Source: an uncultured Prevotella sp. (GTDB taxonomy: Bacteria; Bacteroidota; Bacteroidia; Bacteroidales; Bacteroidaceae). From it: 5,397 nt of DNA. The notes below the pieces were generated by a model that ran no database searches, was not told the DNA's origin, and was given only the letters and a program-made list of their open reading frames with translations. The DNA is taken from NCBI GenBank assembly GCA_900553965.1, contig USFX01000179.1, positions 1-5,397 on the forward strand, given 5' to 3'. A program made the position numbers and the translations under genes. This document shows positions 1 through 5,386 of this stretch, one piece after another (within the stretch, counting starts at the first letter, position 1; every line of letters starts with the position of its first letter).

Positions 1-722
1 AGAAATATGACAAGAGTTCTGCCGTTCAGATAAAGGCCTCCCCCGCCCCGGCCGCCAAGCCGGAAAAGAGCCGCCGGACGTCCAACGCCGCACCAACTAC
101 ATCCGTCAAGACCAAGACTCCGGCCGAACAGGTGCAGAAGACGGAGAACAAACGCGACAAAAGAAACAGCAAGAGCATCATCAGGGAGCTGACCGACGCC
201 CGAAACGGTGTATCAACCGAGAAGCCGGAAGAGAAGGTTGTCGCCAAGCCCGACGCGCCGGAAAAAGCAGACAAGGACGTTGCTGTGGCTCCGGAGGTCG
301 TTGCTGTTGCCGAAAACAAGGCCGCGCCAATTCCAGAAAAGCCTGTTACGCGCTCGACAGAAATCCCCGCAGCTACCCCCGAACCTATAGCTCAGCCCGC
401 AGAAACGGCTGCCGCTGTCAGCGAAACCATTGACTCCGCCCCCGTTTTCAAGGTTCAGATACTCGCCAGCAGCAGCAATCTGCCGGCAAATGACCGTCAG
501 CTGAAAGGCAGGACGGACGTCAGTTGCTACCAGGAGAACGGACTATATAAATATACGGTCGGCTCATCAACCGACTATAACGAGATATTCAGACTGCGGA
601 AAAGCCTCCTCGAAAGTTTTCCCGAGGCGTTCATCGTCGCCTTCAAGGACGGACAACGGACCAATGTGGTGGAGGCTATACGCGAATTTAAAACTAACAG
701 AACCAAAAGACAGACGTTATGA
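1..722 (+). CDS. N-acetylmuramoyl-L-alanine amidase, C-terminal part (5' truncated by window)
   Basis: The reading frame is open from base 3 to the TGA at 720-722, giving 239 visible residues; the start and any catalytic domain lie off the left edge. Visible residues 1-145 are a low-complexity linker rich in Ala, Pro, Lys and Glu with no predicted fold. Residues about 149-225 form a compact SPOR-like domain starting at FKVQILASSS (from base 447) and including GLYKYTVGSSTDYNEI and FPEAFIVAFKDGQR. That tail closely resembles the end of Bacteroidota Amidase_3-type cell-wall amidases, which cut the amide bond between muramic acid and the stem peptide and often bind denuded septal glycan through SPOR domains. 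The assignment rests on this tail and on the neighbouring MCE gene; the zinc-binding catalytic residues cannot be seen. The stop overlaps the next start (ATGA), so the two are probably co-transcribed and translationally coupled. An internal GTG at 132 is not needed as a start because the frame is open further upstream. Confidence 0.78.
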   Translation, partial: KYDKSSAVQIKASPAPAAKPEKSRRTSNAAPTTSVKTKTPAEQVQKTENKRDKRNSKSIIRELTDARNGVSTEKPEEKVVAKPDAPEKADKDVAVAPEVVAVAENKAAPIPEKPVTRSTEIPAATPEPIAQPAETAAAVSETIDSAPVFKVQILASSSNLPANDRQLKGRTDVSCYQENGLYKYTVGSSTDYNEIFRLRKSLLESFPEAFIVAFKDGQRTNVVEAIREFKTNRTKRQTL

Positions 723-1621
723 AATTCTTTACTAAGGAAGTACAGATAGCCTGCGTGGCTATATTAGGCGTTGTGGTGTTGTTCTTCGGACTTCAGTTCC
801 TCAAAGGACTGAACATATTTTCAACGGAAGACACCTATTATGTGGCTTTCGACGACATCAGCGGCCTCTCCGCATCAAGCCCGGTCTATGCCGACGGCTA
901 CAAGGTTGGAGTCGTGAAAGACATCATCTACAACTACGGCACTGACGGAGACATCATCGCCGTAGTCGGTCTCGACAAGAATATGCGTCTGCCGAAAGGC
1001 TCGACAGCCGAGATCGAGAGCGACATGCTCGGCAATATCAAGGTCAACCTGCTCCTCGCCGCCAATCCGCTGGAACGCGTTGCCCCTGGCGACACAATAC
1101 GCGGAAACAAGGAAGTCGGCATGCTTTCAAAAGCAGCAGACATGATACCGGCCGTAGAGAAGATGCTTCCGAAGATGGATTCAATCCTCACAAGCCTCAA
1201 CGCGCTGCTCGCCGACCCCGCACTGGCCAGCTCACTCCACAACGTGGACGAGATTTCGGGCAATCTGGCCGTGACCACGAAGCACCTCAATGCGCTCACG
1301 GCAAGCCTCAACAGCCGCGTGCCCGGCATGCTTGACAAGGCCGACAAGGTTCTGACCAACACCAATCAGATAACCAAGAACATAAGCGACATAGACATCG
1401 CGGCCACGATGGCAAAGGTGAACAGCACCCTCAGCAACGTCGAGCAGATGACGGCAGCGCTCAACAGCAAGGAAGGAACGTTGGGACTGCTCATGCGTGA
1501 CCCGCAGCTGTACTACAATCTCAGTGCGACCATGCGCGATGCAGATTCACTCATGATCGACCTGAAGCAGCACCCGAAGCGCTATGTCCACTTCTCCATC
1601 TTCGGAAAGAAGGATAAATAG
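719..1621 (+). CDS. MlaD/MCE family protein (lipid-binding envelope protein)
   Basis: This 300-residue protein has one N-terminal membrane segment (about 8-28, ACVAILGVVVLFFGLQFL) that would anchor it in the inner membrane with the rest in the periplasm. An MCE domain follows at about 38-115, recognisable by YYVAFDDISGLSASSPVYADG and the following GVVKDI. The C-terminal half (about 135-285) is mostly amphipathic helix with many Leu, Asn and Ser. It includes the segment KEGTLGLLMRDPQLYYNL (251-268) seen in many MCE proteins, and it ends in a basic LKQHPKRYVHFSIFGKKDK tail. MCE proteins of the MlaD type form hexameric rings that bind phospholipid or other lipid for transport between membranes, usually with an MlaE permease and MlaF ATPase. 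No such partner is in this window. The ATG at 719 overlaps the amidase stop by four bases, and no clear Shine-Dalgarno sequence precedes it. The family call is firm; the cargo is unknown. Confidence 0.9.
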   Translation: MKFFTKEVQIACVAILGVVVLFFGLQFLKGLNIFSTEDTYYVAFDDISGLSASSPVYADGYKVGVVKDIIYNYGTDGDIIAVVGLDKNMRLPKGSTAEIESDMLGNIKVNLLLAANPLERVAPGDTIRGNKEVGMLSKAADMIPAVEKMLPKMDSILTSLNALLADPALASSLHNVDEISGNLAVTTKHLNALTASLNSRVPGMLDKADKVLTNTNQITKNISDIDIAATMAKVNSTLSNVEQMTAALNSKEGTLGLLMRDPQLYYNLSATMRDADSLMIDLKQHPKRYVHFSIFGKKDK

Positions 1622-1660
1622 ACAGTAATATTTTTATTTAGTCTAAATTAATAAGCACCT

Positions 1661-1715
1661 CCGGCTATATTGCCGGAAAGCCGCGAAACCCTCTATTACA
1701 TACCGCTTTCGGCAA
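1661..1715 (+). other. Overlapping alternative stem-loops after the MCE gene
   Basis: Two stems compete for the same bases. Stem A pairs CCGGC (1661-1665) with GCCGG (1672-1676) across a six-base loop. Stem B pairs TTGCCG plus AAAGC (1670-1681, with one bulged G at 1676) with GCTTTCGGCAA (1705-1715), giving 11 pairs. They cannot form together because both use GCCG at 1672-1675. A stronger hairpin follows at 1721-1755. The arrangement could be a processed 3' end, a two-part terminator or a leader for dnaA. It matches no riboswitch class I recognise. Confidence 0.4.
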
Positions 1716-1720
1716 ATCGG

Positions 1721-1755
1721 ATGGCGGCAGGTGTCTAACGGGCGTCTGCCGCCAT
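1721..1755 (+). terminator. Probable hairpin terminator of the amidase-MCE operon
   Basis: A perfect 10-base inverted repeat, ATGGCGGCAG (1721-1730) and CTGCCGCCAT (1746-1755), encloses a 15-base loop. It begins 99 bases after the MCE stop codon. The following bases (TTCATGTTT) are only moderately T-rich, so it is a weaker intrinsic terminator than the one after dnaA. It could also protect the mRNA 3' end. Confidence 0.5.
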
Positions 1756-1796
1756 TTCATGTTTAAGCCGTTGACATTCAAAAGATTACATTCCAC

Positions 1797-1858
1797 AAAA
1801 CGTTTTAGAACATACAAATGGTGTAAAATACACTTAAAACGCCTTAAATTAAGGCGTT
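1797..1858. promoter_or_regulatory. Row of three perfect palindromes upstream of dnaA
   Basis: Three exact palindromes lie within 62 bases of AT-rich DNA. They are AAAACGTTTT (1797-1806), GTGTA-AAA-TACAC (1821-1833), and a 21-base one with arms AACGCCTTAA (1838-1847) and TTAAGGCGTT (1849-1858) around a single A. The last is long enough to be either an operator for a dimeric regulator or a small hairpin in RNA. They lie 163-224 bases before the dnaA ATG. A regulatory role is inferred from symmetry and position only; no regulator is recognised. Confidence 0.4.
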
Positions 1859-1877
1859 ACGGCAACATTACGGCAAC
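1857..1877. repeat. Tandem direct repeat TTACGGCAAC, 11-base period
   Basis: TTACGGCAAC occurs at 1857-1866 and again at 1868-1877, separated by one A, so the copies fall on the same face of the DNA helix. The first copy shares its TT with the right arm of the 21-base palindrome. A partial third copy, TTACGG, is at 1904-1909. The layout suits a protein-binding array, but the binding protein is unknown. Confidence 0.45.
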
Positions 1878-2020
1878 GTCCTAAAAAAGCAATAATTTGC
1901 TAATTACGGAAAAAAAGGCGAAATTTGCATCTGCTATAATCTATATTGCATTATCTAATAGAGAAGTACGCATCATTTGATAAAGAAATAACTCATCATT
2001 AAATAGAGTCATAACGCCAG

Positions 2021-3430
2021 ATGAACAGATATATGGTGCTGTGGGAAAAGTGCCTCAGCCTCATAAAAGAGAGCATAACGGAACAGCAATTCAACACATG
2101 GTTTGCCCCTATTGCCTTCGAGTCCTATTCGGAAGAGAATAAGACTCTGCTGGTTCAAGTGCCCAGTCCGTATATCTACGAATATCTGGAACAATACTAC
2201 GTAGGTCTGCTGAGCAACGTCCTCACACGCAGTTTCGGCACCAACGTGAGGCTGACATACCGCATCGTGACGGACAAGACCAACGGCATTGCACAGGACG
2301 TGGAAAGCGACGAGCCTGTCACCATCACGCCGCAGCCCGTTCCCGTCCGTATCCAGGAACGTCCGCAGCAGGCAAGAAAGACCGCCGGCCCCCACGAGCT
2401 GAACCCGCAACTCAATCCACGCCACACTTTCAACAACTTCATTGAAGGCAACAGCAACAAGCTGCCGCGCACGGTCGGCATGTCAATCGCCGAGCATCCG
2501 GGCCGTTCGGCGTTCAACCCGTTCTACATCTACGGCCCTTCCGGATGCGGAAAGACCCATCTCGTCAACGCCATCGGTGTCCGTTGCAAGGAAATTTACC
2601 CCCAGAAGCGCATCCTTTACGTCAGTGCACGGCTCTTTCAGGTGCAGTACACCGACGCCGTAAGGCAGAACCGGACCAACGATTTCATCAATTTCTACCA
2701 GACCATCGACGTCCTCATCGTTGACGACATACAGGAATGGGCCACCGCGGCAAAGACTCTGGACACGTTCTTCCATATCTTCGACCATCTTTTCCGCAAC
2801 GGAAAGCAGATCATTCTGGCCAGCGACCGTCCGCCGGTAGAGCTTCAGGGCATGAAAGACCGCCTGCTGACGCGCTTCAAATGCGGTCTGACGGCAGAGC
2901 TGGAGAAGCCCAACATGCAGCTCTGCGTCGACATACTGAGCTGCAAGTGCCGCCGCGACGGACTGAAGATTCCCAACGACGTCATTGAATATATAGCCCA
3001 GACGGCCAACGGCAGCGTCCGCGATCTGGAGGGAGTGATAAACTCTCTGATGGCCTACTCCGTGGTCTACAACTGCAATATCGACATGCGTCTGGCCGAA
3101 CGGGTCATCAAGCGCGCCGTCAAGATAGACAACCATCCGCTCACGGTGGACGACATTCTGGAGAAAGTATGCGGCCACTACAACGTCACGCAGCAGAACG
3201 TGTTCAGCCGCAGCCGCAAGCGCGACTACGTCATCGTGCGTCAGGTCTCGATGTATTTCGCCCAGAAGTACACCAAGATGCCCGCCTCGCGCATCGGCCA
3301 GCTCATCGGAGGCCGCGACCATTCAACCGTAATCCACAGCTGTTCGGCCGTGGAGAAGCGCCTGAAGGTGGACAAAGCGTTCACGGAAGAGCTCACCAGC
3401 ATTGAAAATTCATTCAAACTGAAACAATAG
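2021..3430 (+). CDS. dnaA: Chromosomal replication initiator protein DnaA
   Basis: This is a complete 469-residue DnaA, close to the 467 of E. coli. DnaA binds DnaA boxes as an ATP-driven oligomer, melts the origin and loads the helicase. Domain I (about 1-82) includes the NTWFAPI segment. Domain II (about 90-128) is a short Gln/Pro-rich linker. Domain III (about 131-345) opens with LNPRHTFNNFIEG. It carries Walker A GPSGCGKT (172-179, K178), Walker B VLIVDD (231-236), the box VII RLLTRF with the arginine-finger position R285, and sensor II R334 in GSVRDLEG. Domain IV (about 372-469) has the DNA-binding signature GGRDHSTVIHS (430-440). Key residues fall at almost the same numbers as in E. coli, so the protein appears intact and functional. 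The ATG at 2021 gives a normal N-terminus; ATG 2033 (Met5) is a possible alternative. No Shine-Dalgarno precedes either, as is usual in Bacteroidota. dnaN does not follow. Confidence 0.97.
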   Translation: MNRYMVLWEKCLSLIKESITEQQFNTWFAPIAFESYSEENKTLLVQVPSPYIYEYLEQYYVGLLSNVLTRSFGTNVRLTYRIVTDKTNGIAQDVESDEPVTITPQPVPVRIQERPQQARKTAGPHELNPQLNPRHTFNNFIEGNSNKLPRTVGMSIAEHPGRSAFNPFYIYGPSGCGKTHLVNAIGVRCKEIYPQKRILYVSARLFQVQYTDAVRQNRTNDFINFYQTIDVLIVDDIQEWATAAKTLDTFFHIFDHLFRNGKQIILASDRPPVELQGMKDRLLTRFKCGLTAELEKPNMQLCVDILSCKCRRDGLKIPNDVIEYIAQTANGSVRDLEGVINSLMAYSVVYNCNIDMRLAERVIKRAVKIDNHPLTVDDILEKVCGHYNVTQQNVFSRSRKRDYVIVRQVSMYFAQKYTKMPASRIGQLIGGRDHSTVIHSCSAVEKRLKVDKAFTEELTSIENSFKLKQ

Positions 3431-3459
3431 CGACATCATCCGACGCCACTCATACACAG

Positions 3460-3511
3460 ACGACGGCCTGCCGCAAAGTCCCCGGAGACATTGCGGCAGG
3501 CCGTCGTTTTT
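3460..3511 (+). terminator. Strong intrinsic terminator of dnaA
   Basis: A perfect 17-base inverted repeat, ACGACGGCCTGCCGCAA (3460-3476) and TTGCGGCAGGCCGTCGT (3491-3507), encloses a 14-base loop and runs straight into a T tract (3507-3511). It begins 30 bases after the dnaA stop. The opposite strand has no U-rich run after the stem, so it acts mainly on + strand transcripts and isolates dnaA from the transporter gene. Confidence 0.92.
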
Positions 3512-3566
3512 AACTTCTTTTAGCCTCATTTTCCCGCCGCCACGGCCTTAATTCACGATTATTAGC

Positions 3567-3574
3567 TACCTTTG
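3567..3574 (+). promoter_or_regulatory. Bacteroidota -7 promoter box of the transporter gene
   Basis: TACCTTTG fits the TAnnTTTG box used by the Bacteroidota primary sigma factor. No good TTTG -33 element lies 19-21 bases upstream. The box ends only eight bases before the ATG at 3583, so transcription would start about 1-6 bases before the start codon, giving an almost leaderless mRNA. Confidence 0.65.
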
Positions 3575-3582
3575 CACCCGTT

Positions 3583-4542
3583 ATGAATATCGTTACGTTC
3601 ATCAAGAGATGGTCACTGCCCGTAGCTATCTGTGCCGGCACGCTCATCTATCTTCTCTTTTCCCATGTCACCCCGCTCATCCCCGTGGGCGACACCGTAG
3701 GCCCATTGCTCGTCGATTTCCTCCCCTACGGCATGTTCCTGATCCTCTACGTCACGTTCTGCAAGATTGAGCTGCGCGACATGCGCCCCCGTCTTTGGCA
3801 TCTGTGGCTCCAGCTCATACGCGTCGGCACGGCCTGTCTTCTTGCATGGGTCATCACCATGACGCCGTCGCCGACGCTGAAACTCATCCTCGAAGGCGTC
3901 TTCATCTGCGTCATCTGCCCCACGGCCGCCGCAGCCGCCGTCGTGACGGAGAAGCTGGGCGGCTGCATCGCCTCGCTGACGATATTCACCATCATCGACA
4001 ATCTCGTCACCTCGGTGACCATCCCGCTGCTCTTCCCACTCGTTGAGAAAGAGGCCGACATCCCCTTCCTCGCCACCTCGCTCGCCGTTCTGCGCAACGT
4101 CACCGTCGTGCTCGTGGCCCCGCTGATTCTCGCCATGCTCACCCGCCGCATCGCACCGCGCCTCAACGCCCGGATCTGCCGCACGCGCAACTTCGGATTC
4201 TACATGTGGTGCGTCAATCTGGCCATCGTCACGGGCGTGACAATCCACAACATCCTCTTCTCCTCCGTCTCCCACACAACCCTTCTCTGGCTCCTCATGC
4301 TCCCCCTCGCCGTGACACTCCTGCTCTTTGCCACCGGCAAGGCCGTCGGACGCCGCTACGACGAGAACATCAGTGCCGGTCAGGCCATGGGCCAGAAGAA
4401 CACTGTCGTGGCCATCTGGCTGACCGTGACGTTCCTCAATCCGCTGGCCGCCGTAGCCCCCGGAGCATACGTGATATGGCAGAACATGGTCAACTCATGG
4501 CAGCTGTGGTATAAGGAGAAATACGGATGCGTCAAGTGGTAG
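3583..4542 (+). CDS. BASS-superfamily (bile acid:sodium symporter-like) membrane transporter
   Basis: This 319-residue protein is strongly hydrophobic, with about nine membrane segments (roughly 11-28, 42-60, 74-94, 100-121, 127-151, 163-186, 205-227, 232-251 and 271-303, the last perhaps split in two). Small-residue, proline-containing helices such as CPTAAAAAVVTEKLGG (112-127) and the C-terminal block GQKNTVVAIW...NPLAAVAPGAYVIWQNMVNS (270-305) resemble the crossing helices and final helices of BASS proteins (bacterial ASBT, human NTCP/ASBT). Those proteins move organic anions, usually with Na+. The consensus E-x-G-x-Q-N of the Na+ site reads A-M-G-Q-K-N here (268-273), so Na+ coupling is doubtful. 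The substrate is unknown. The ATG at 3583 gives a basic FIKRW start before the first helix, and the next Met is residue 51, inside the second helix, so no other start is plausible. It is a stand-alone unit between the dnaA terminator and the non-coding region. Confidence 0.75.
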   Translation: MNIVTFIKRWSLPVAICAGTLIYLLFSHVTPLIPVGDTVGPLLVDFLPYGMFLILYVTFCKIELRDMRPRLWHLWLQLIRVGTACLLAWVITMTPSPTLKLILEGVFICVICPTAAAAAVVTEKLGGCIASLTIFTIIDNLVTSVTIPLLFPLVEKEADIPFLATSLAVLRNVTVVLVAPLILAMLTRRIAPRLNARICRTRNFGFYMWCVNLAIVTGVTIHNILFSSVSHTTLLWLLMLPLAVTLLLFATGKAVGRRYDENISAGQAMGQKNTVVAIWLTVTFLNPLAAVAPGAYVIWQNMVNSWQLWYKEKYGCVKW

Positions 4543-4680
4543 ACTAAGAGCGAGGTATAGAGTATTAAAAAGATGCAGCATATATATAATATTGCTGACT
4601 GACAGCGAATTGTTAAAAACTCGGAAGTTTTCGGACAAATGCCTCAAAATCCTTGCAATATTCTGAAACGAAAATCTTTT
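4543..4680. other. Non-coding stretch after the transporter gene, small hairpins
   Basis: No gene is seen. A stem CAGCA (4576-4580) with TGCTG (4593-4597), extended inward by AT pairs with one bulged T, lies 34 bases after the transporter stop. It has no following T tract, so it is a poor intrinsic terminator. A second small hairpin pairs AAAACT (4616-4621) with AGTTTT (4626-4631) around a CGGA loop. The part from about 4611 onward may be the outer flank of the inverted-repeat element to its right. Confidence 0.4.
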
Positions 4681-4802
4681 GGCCGCAAATTCGTGAGTTT
4701 TGCGCGTGCATCTTTTATCACCTGAACAACAGCGTGTTACAGCGATTTTAGTCGAAGTGTGCAACTTTTTGTACGCTTTTATTCTGCCGTAAGGCCCTTA
4801 AG

Positions 4803-4834
4803 GCATTGCAACGGGGCCCTCGTTGCATTGCAAC
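4803..4834. repeat. Direct repeat GCATTGCAAC with internal hairpin
   Basis: GCATTGCAAC is present at 4803-4812 and 4825-4834. Overlapping it, TGCAACG (4807-4813) and CGTTGCA (4821-4827) form a seven-pair stem with a seven-base loop. This lies at the centre of the nested element and would form the tip of any large fold-back. Confidence 0.55.
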
Positions 4835-4918
4835 AAGGCCGCCGCCGCATGATGACAACGGCCCCGTCGCACCCCCGGGAGGCCCTTACGGCAGAACAAA
4901 TCCTGACATTTCGGGCAA

Positions 4919-4932
4919 AAAAGACGTCTTTT
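4919..4932. repeat. 14-base perfect palindrome in the right half of the element
   Basis: AAAAGACGTCTTTT is self-complementary over all 14 bases. It lies in the right half of the nested repeat and has no equivalent in the left half, so the halves differ in content as well as length (56 bases on the left against 88 on the right between outer and inner arms). Confidence 0.6.
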
Positions 4933-5138
4933 CGGCGCTTAAAAACTGCACAAATTGCAAAAATACTGCATAATAGCCTGGGCGTCAGGTGATTATACTT
5001 GCACGCGCAAAACTCGCGGATTTGCGGCCGCAGGTGAAATATTTTCAAAAGTGCCCCGTTTTGACTGCGTTTCAAGAGCATTTTCGCCGCTTTTTGTCAA
5101 TCGTTTTCTGATAAGGACGTGACATTCTATCTGAATAG

Positions 5139-5174
5139 GAACAAGTATAATGTCCCGACGGTTGGGACATGTTC
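5139..5174. other. Bulged hairpin next to an A/T run
   Basis: ATGTCCC (5150-5156) and GGGACAT (5164-5170) form a seven-pair stem with a seven-base loop. GAACA (5139-5143) can also pair with TGTTC (5170-5174), which extends the structure across a one-sided bulge with one shared base at the junction. On the + strand it is followed by eight A residues, so on the minus strand it is preceded, not followed, by a U run; it is therefore not a normal intrinsic terminator in either direction. Confidence 0.45.
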
Positions 5175-5183
5175 AAAAAAAAG

Positions 5184-5191
5184 CAAAAGTA
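5184..5191 (-). promoter_or_regulatory. Possible minus-strand -7 box
   Basis: Read on the minus strand, these bases are TACTTTTG, which fits TAnnTTTG. Transcription would run left through the hairpin at 5139-5174 and into the inverted-repeat element. No clear -33 TTTG lies upstream, and an eight-base match of this looseness can occur by chance. Confidence 0.3.
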
Positions 5192-5215
5192 TGACCATTC
5201 GCATTTACCCGTAAT

Positions 5216-5229
5216 GGTTATCCATAACC
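5216..5229. promoter_or_regulatory. Palindrome GGTTATCCATAACC containing a near DnaA box
   Basis: Arms GGTTAT and ATAACC flank a central CC. The internal TTATCCATA (5218-5226) matches the classical DnaA box TTATCCACA at 8 of 9 positions. It is a single site with no cluster around it, so it may equally be an operator for another dimeric regulator. Confidence 0.35.
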
Positions 5230-5354
5230 GGTCTCTGTTTTTCCTGCCATTTAGACCGCCCTATCCGACGGACATAATGCCGCTGGAACCACGGGAAGCT
5301 GCCGCACGTTACGTTAATAACCTGTAAAAGTCGCGATATATCATATATTTAGGT

Positions 5355-5362
5355 TATCTTTG
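5355..5362 (+). promoter_or_regulatory. Bacteroidota -7 promoter box at the right edge
   Basis: TATCTTTG fits TAnnTTTG and sits in AT-rich DNA. Transcription would begin near 5366-5369. A purine-rich AGAGG (5375-5379) lies seven bases before an ATG at 5387, which supports a gene starting there. A good -33 element is not visible. Confidence 0.6.
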
Positions 5363-5386
5363 CAGCGGAAAAGAAGAGGCCGGCGC

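Larger units (their letters stand above)
1622..2020. other. Intergenic region between the MCE gene and dnaA
   Basis: This 399-base gap holds no convincing open reading frame. Its left third (to about 1756) is GC-rich and hairpin-forming, as expected at the end of the upstream operon. The remainder, from about 1760 to 2010, is AT-rich and carries a row of short perfect palindromes and a tandem direct repeat, listed separately. The dnaA promoter must be here or read through from upstream. The best candidate is TTTG at 1924-1927 with TATATTG at 1942-1948, but the spacing is shorter than the usual Bacteroidota 19-21 bases, so no promoter is called. Only one poor DnaA-box-like string (CATTCCACA, about 1788-1796, 6 of 9 matches to TTATCCACA) was found, so it is not called an origin. 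Confidence 0.6.
4681..5029. repeat. Nested inverted-repeat element, non-coding
   Basis: The outer arms are 45 bases each, 4681-4725 and 4985-5029, and match as inverted repeats at 39 of 45 positions, including a perfect 16-base core (GAGTTTTGCGCGTGCA at 4695-4710 and its complement at 5000-5015). Inside lies a second exact 13-base pair, TTCTGCCGTAAGG (4782-4794) and CCTTACGGCAGAA (4884-4896). Inside that is ACGGGGCC (4811-4818) with GGCCCCGT (4860-4867). Weaker outward similarity (GAAAAT and nearby T-rich strings) suggests the arms extend to about 4668 and 5050 with a small insertion. Frames open across it on both strands (4759-4992 on +, 4779-5081 on -) encode basic, Cys-rich peptides with no known domain. 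Similar strings come to mind as dispersed intergenic repeats in Prevotella, but that is recollection, not a search. It could be a MITE- or REP-like repeat, or a structured RNA. Confidence 0.65.
5030..5354. other. Non-coding region left of the right-edge promoter
   Basis: No believable gene is seen on either strand in these 325 bases; frames are short and broken. It contains a hairpin at 5139-5174, a minus-strand -7-like box at 5184-5191 and a palindrome at 5216-5229, each listed separately, plus GATATATC at 5335-5342 shortly before the right-edge promoter. It probably separates two transcription units. Confidence 0.5.

Noticed and set aside
1656..1755. A tRNA or known riboswitch in the hairpin region after the MCE gene
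   Set aside because: No T-arm consensus, CCA-type acceptor pairing or signature core of a riboswitch class I know is present on either strand.
1622..2020. The gap before dnaA as a classical oriC
   Set aside because: AT-rich DNA and palindromes are present, but the best DnaA-box match is only 6 of 9 and there is no cluster, so the call is unsupported without skew data.
2483..3322. Long open frame of 279 codons on the minus strand inside dnaA
   Set aside because: It lies wholly opposite an unmistakable dnaA, has no recognisable domain, and is an expected by-product of GC-rich third positions.
3450..3458. TCATACACA after dnaA as a DnaA box
   Set aside because: It is a single imperfect match overlapping the terminator stem base, with no others near it.
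3613..4275. Minus-strand open frame of 220 codons inside the transporter gene
   Set aside because: The peptide is a Gly/Asp/Glu/Arg-rich low-complexity string typical of the antisense of a membrane-protein gene.
4495..4764. Minus-strand frame of 89 codons overlapping the end of the transporter gene
   Set aside because: It overlaps a well-supported gene and the left arm of the repeat, and has no promoter, ribosome site or recognisable domain.
4803..4834. CRISPR-like repeat from the two GCATTGCAAC copies
   Set aside because: Only two ten-base copies with a 12-base gap are present; there is no array and no cas gene.
4759..5081. Overlapping open frames on both strands within the inverted-repeat element
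   Set aside because: The peptides are short, basic and Cys-rich, with no domain or ribosome site, and both strands are open across the same repeat. They are better explained as chance frames in a repeat, though such frames may be annotated as hypothetical proteins.
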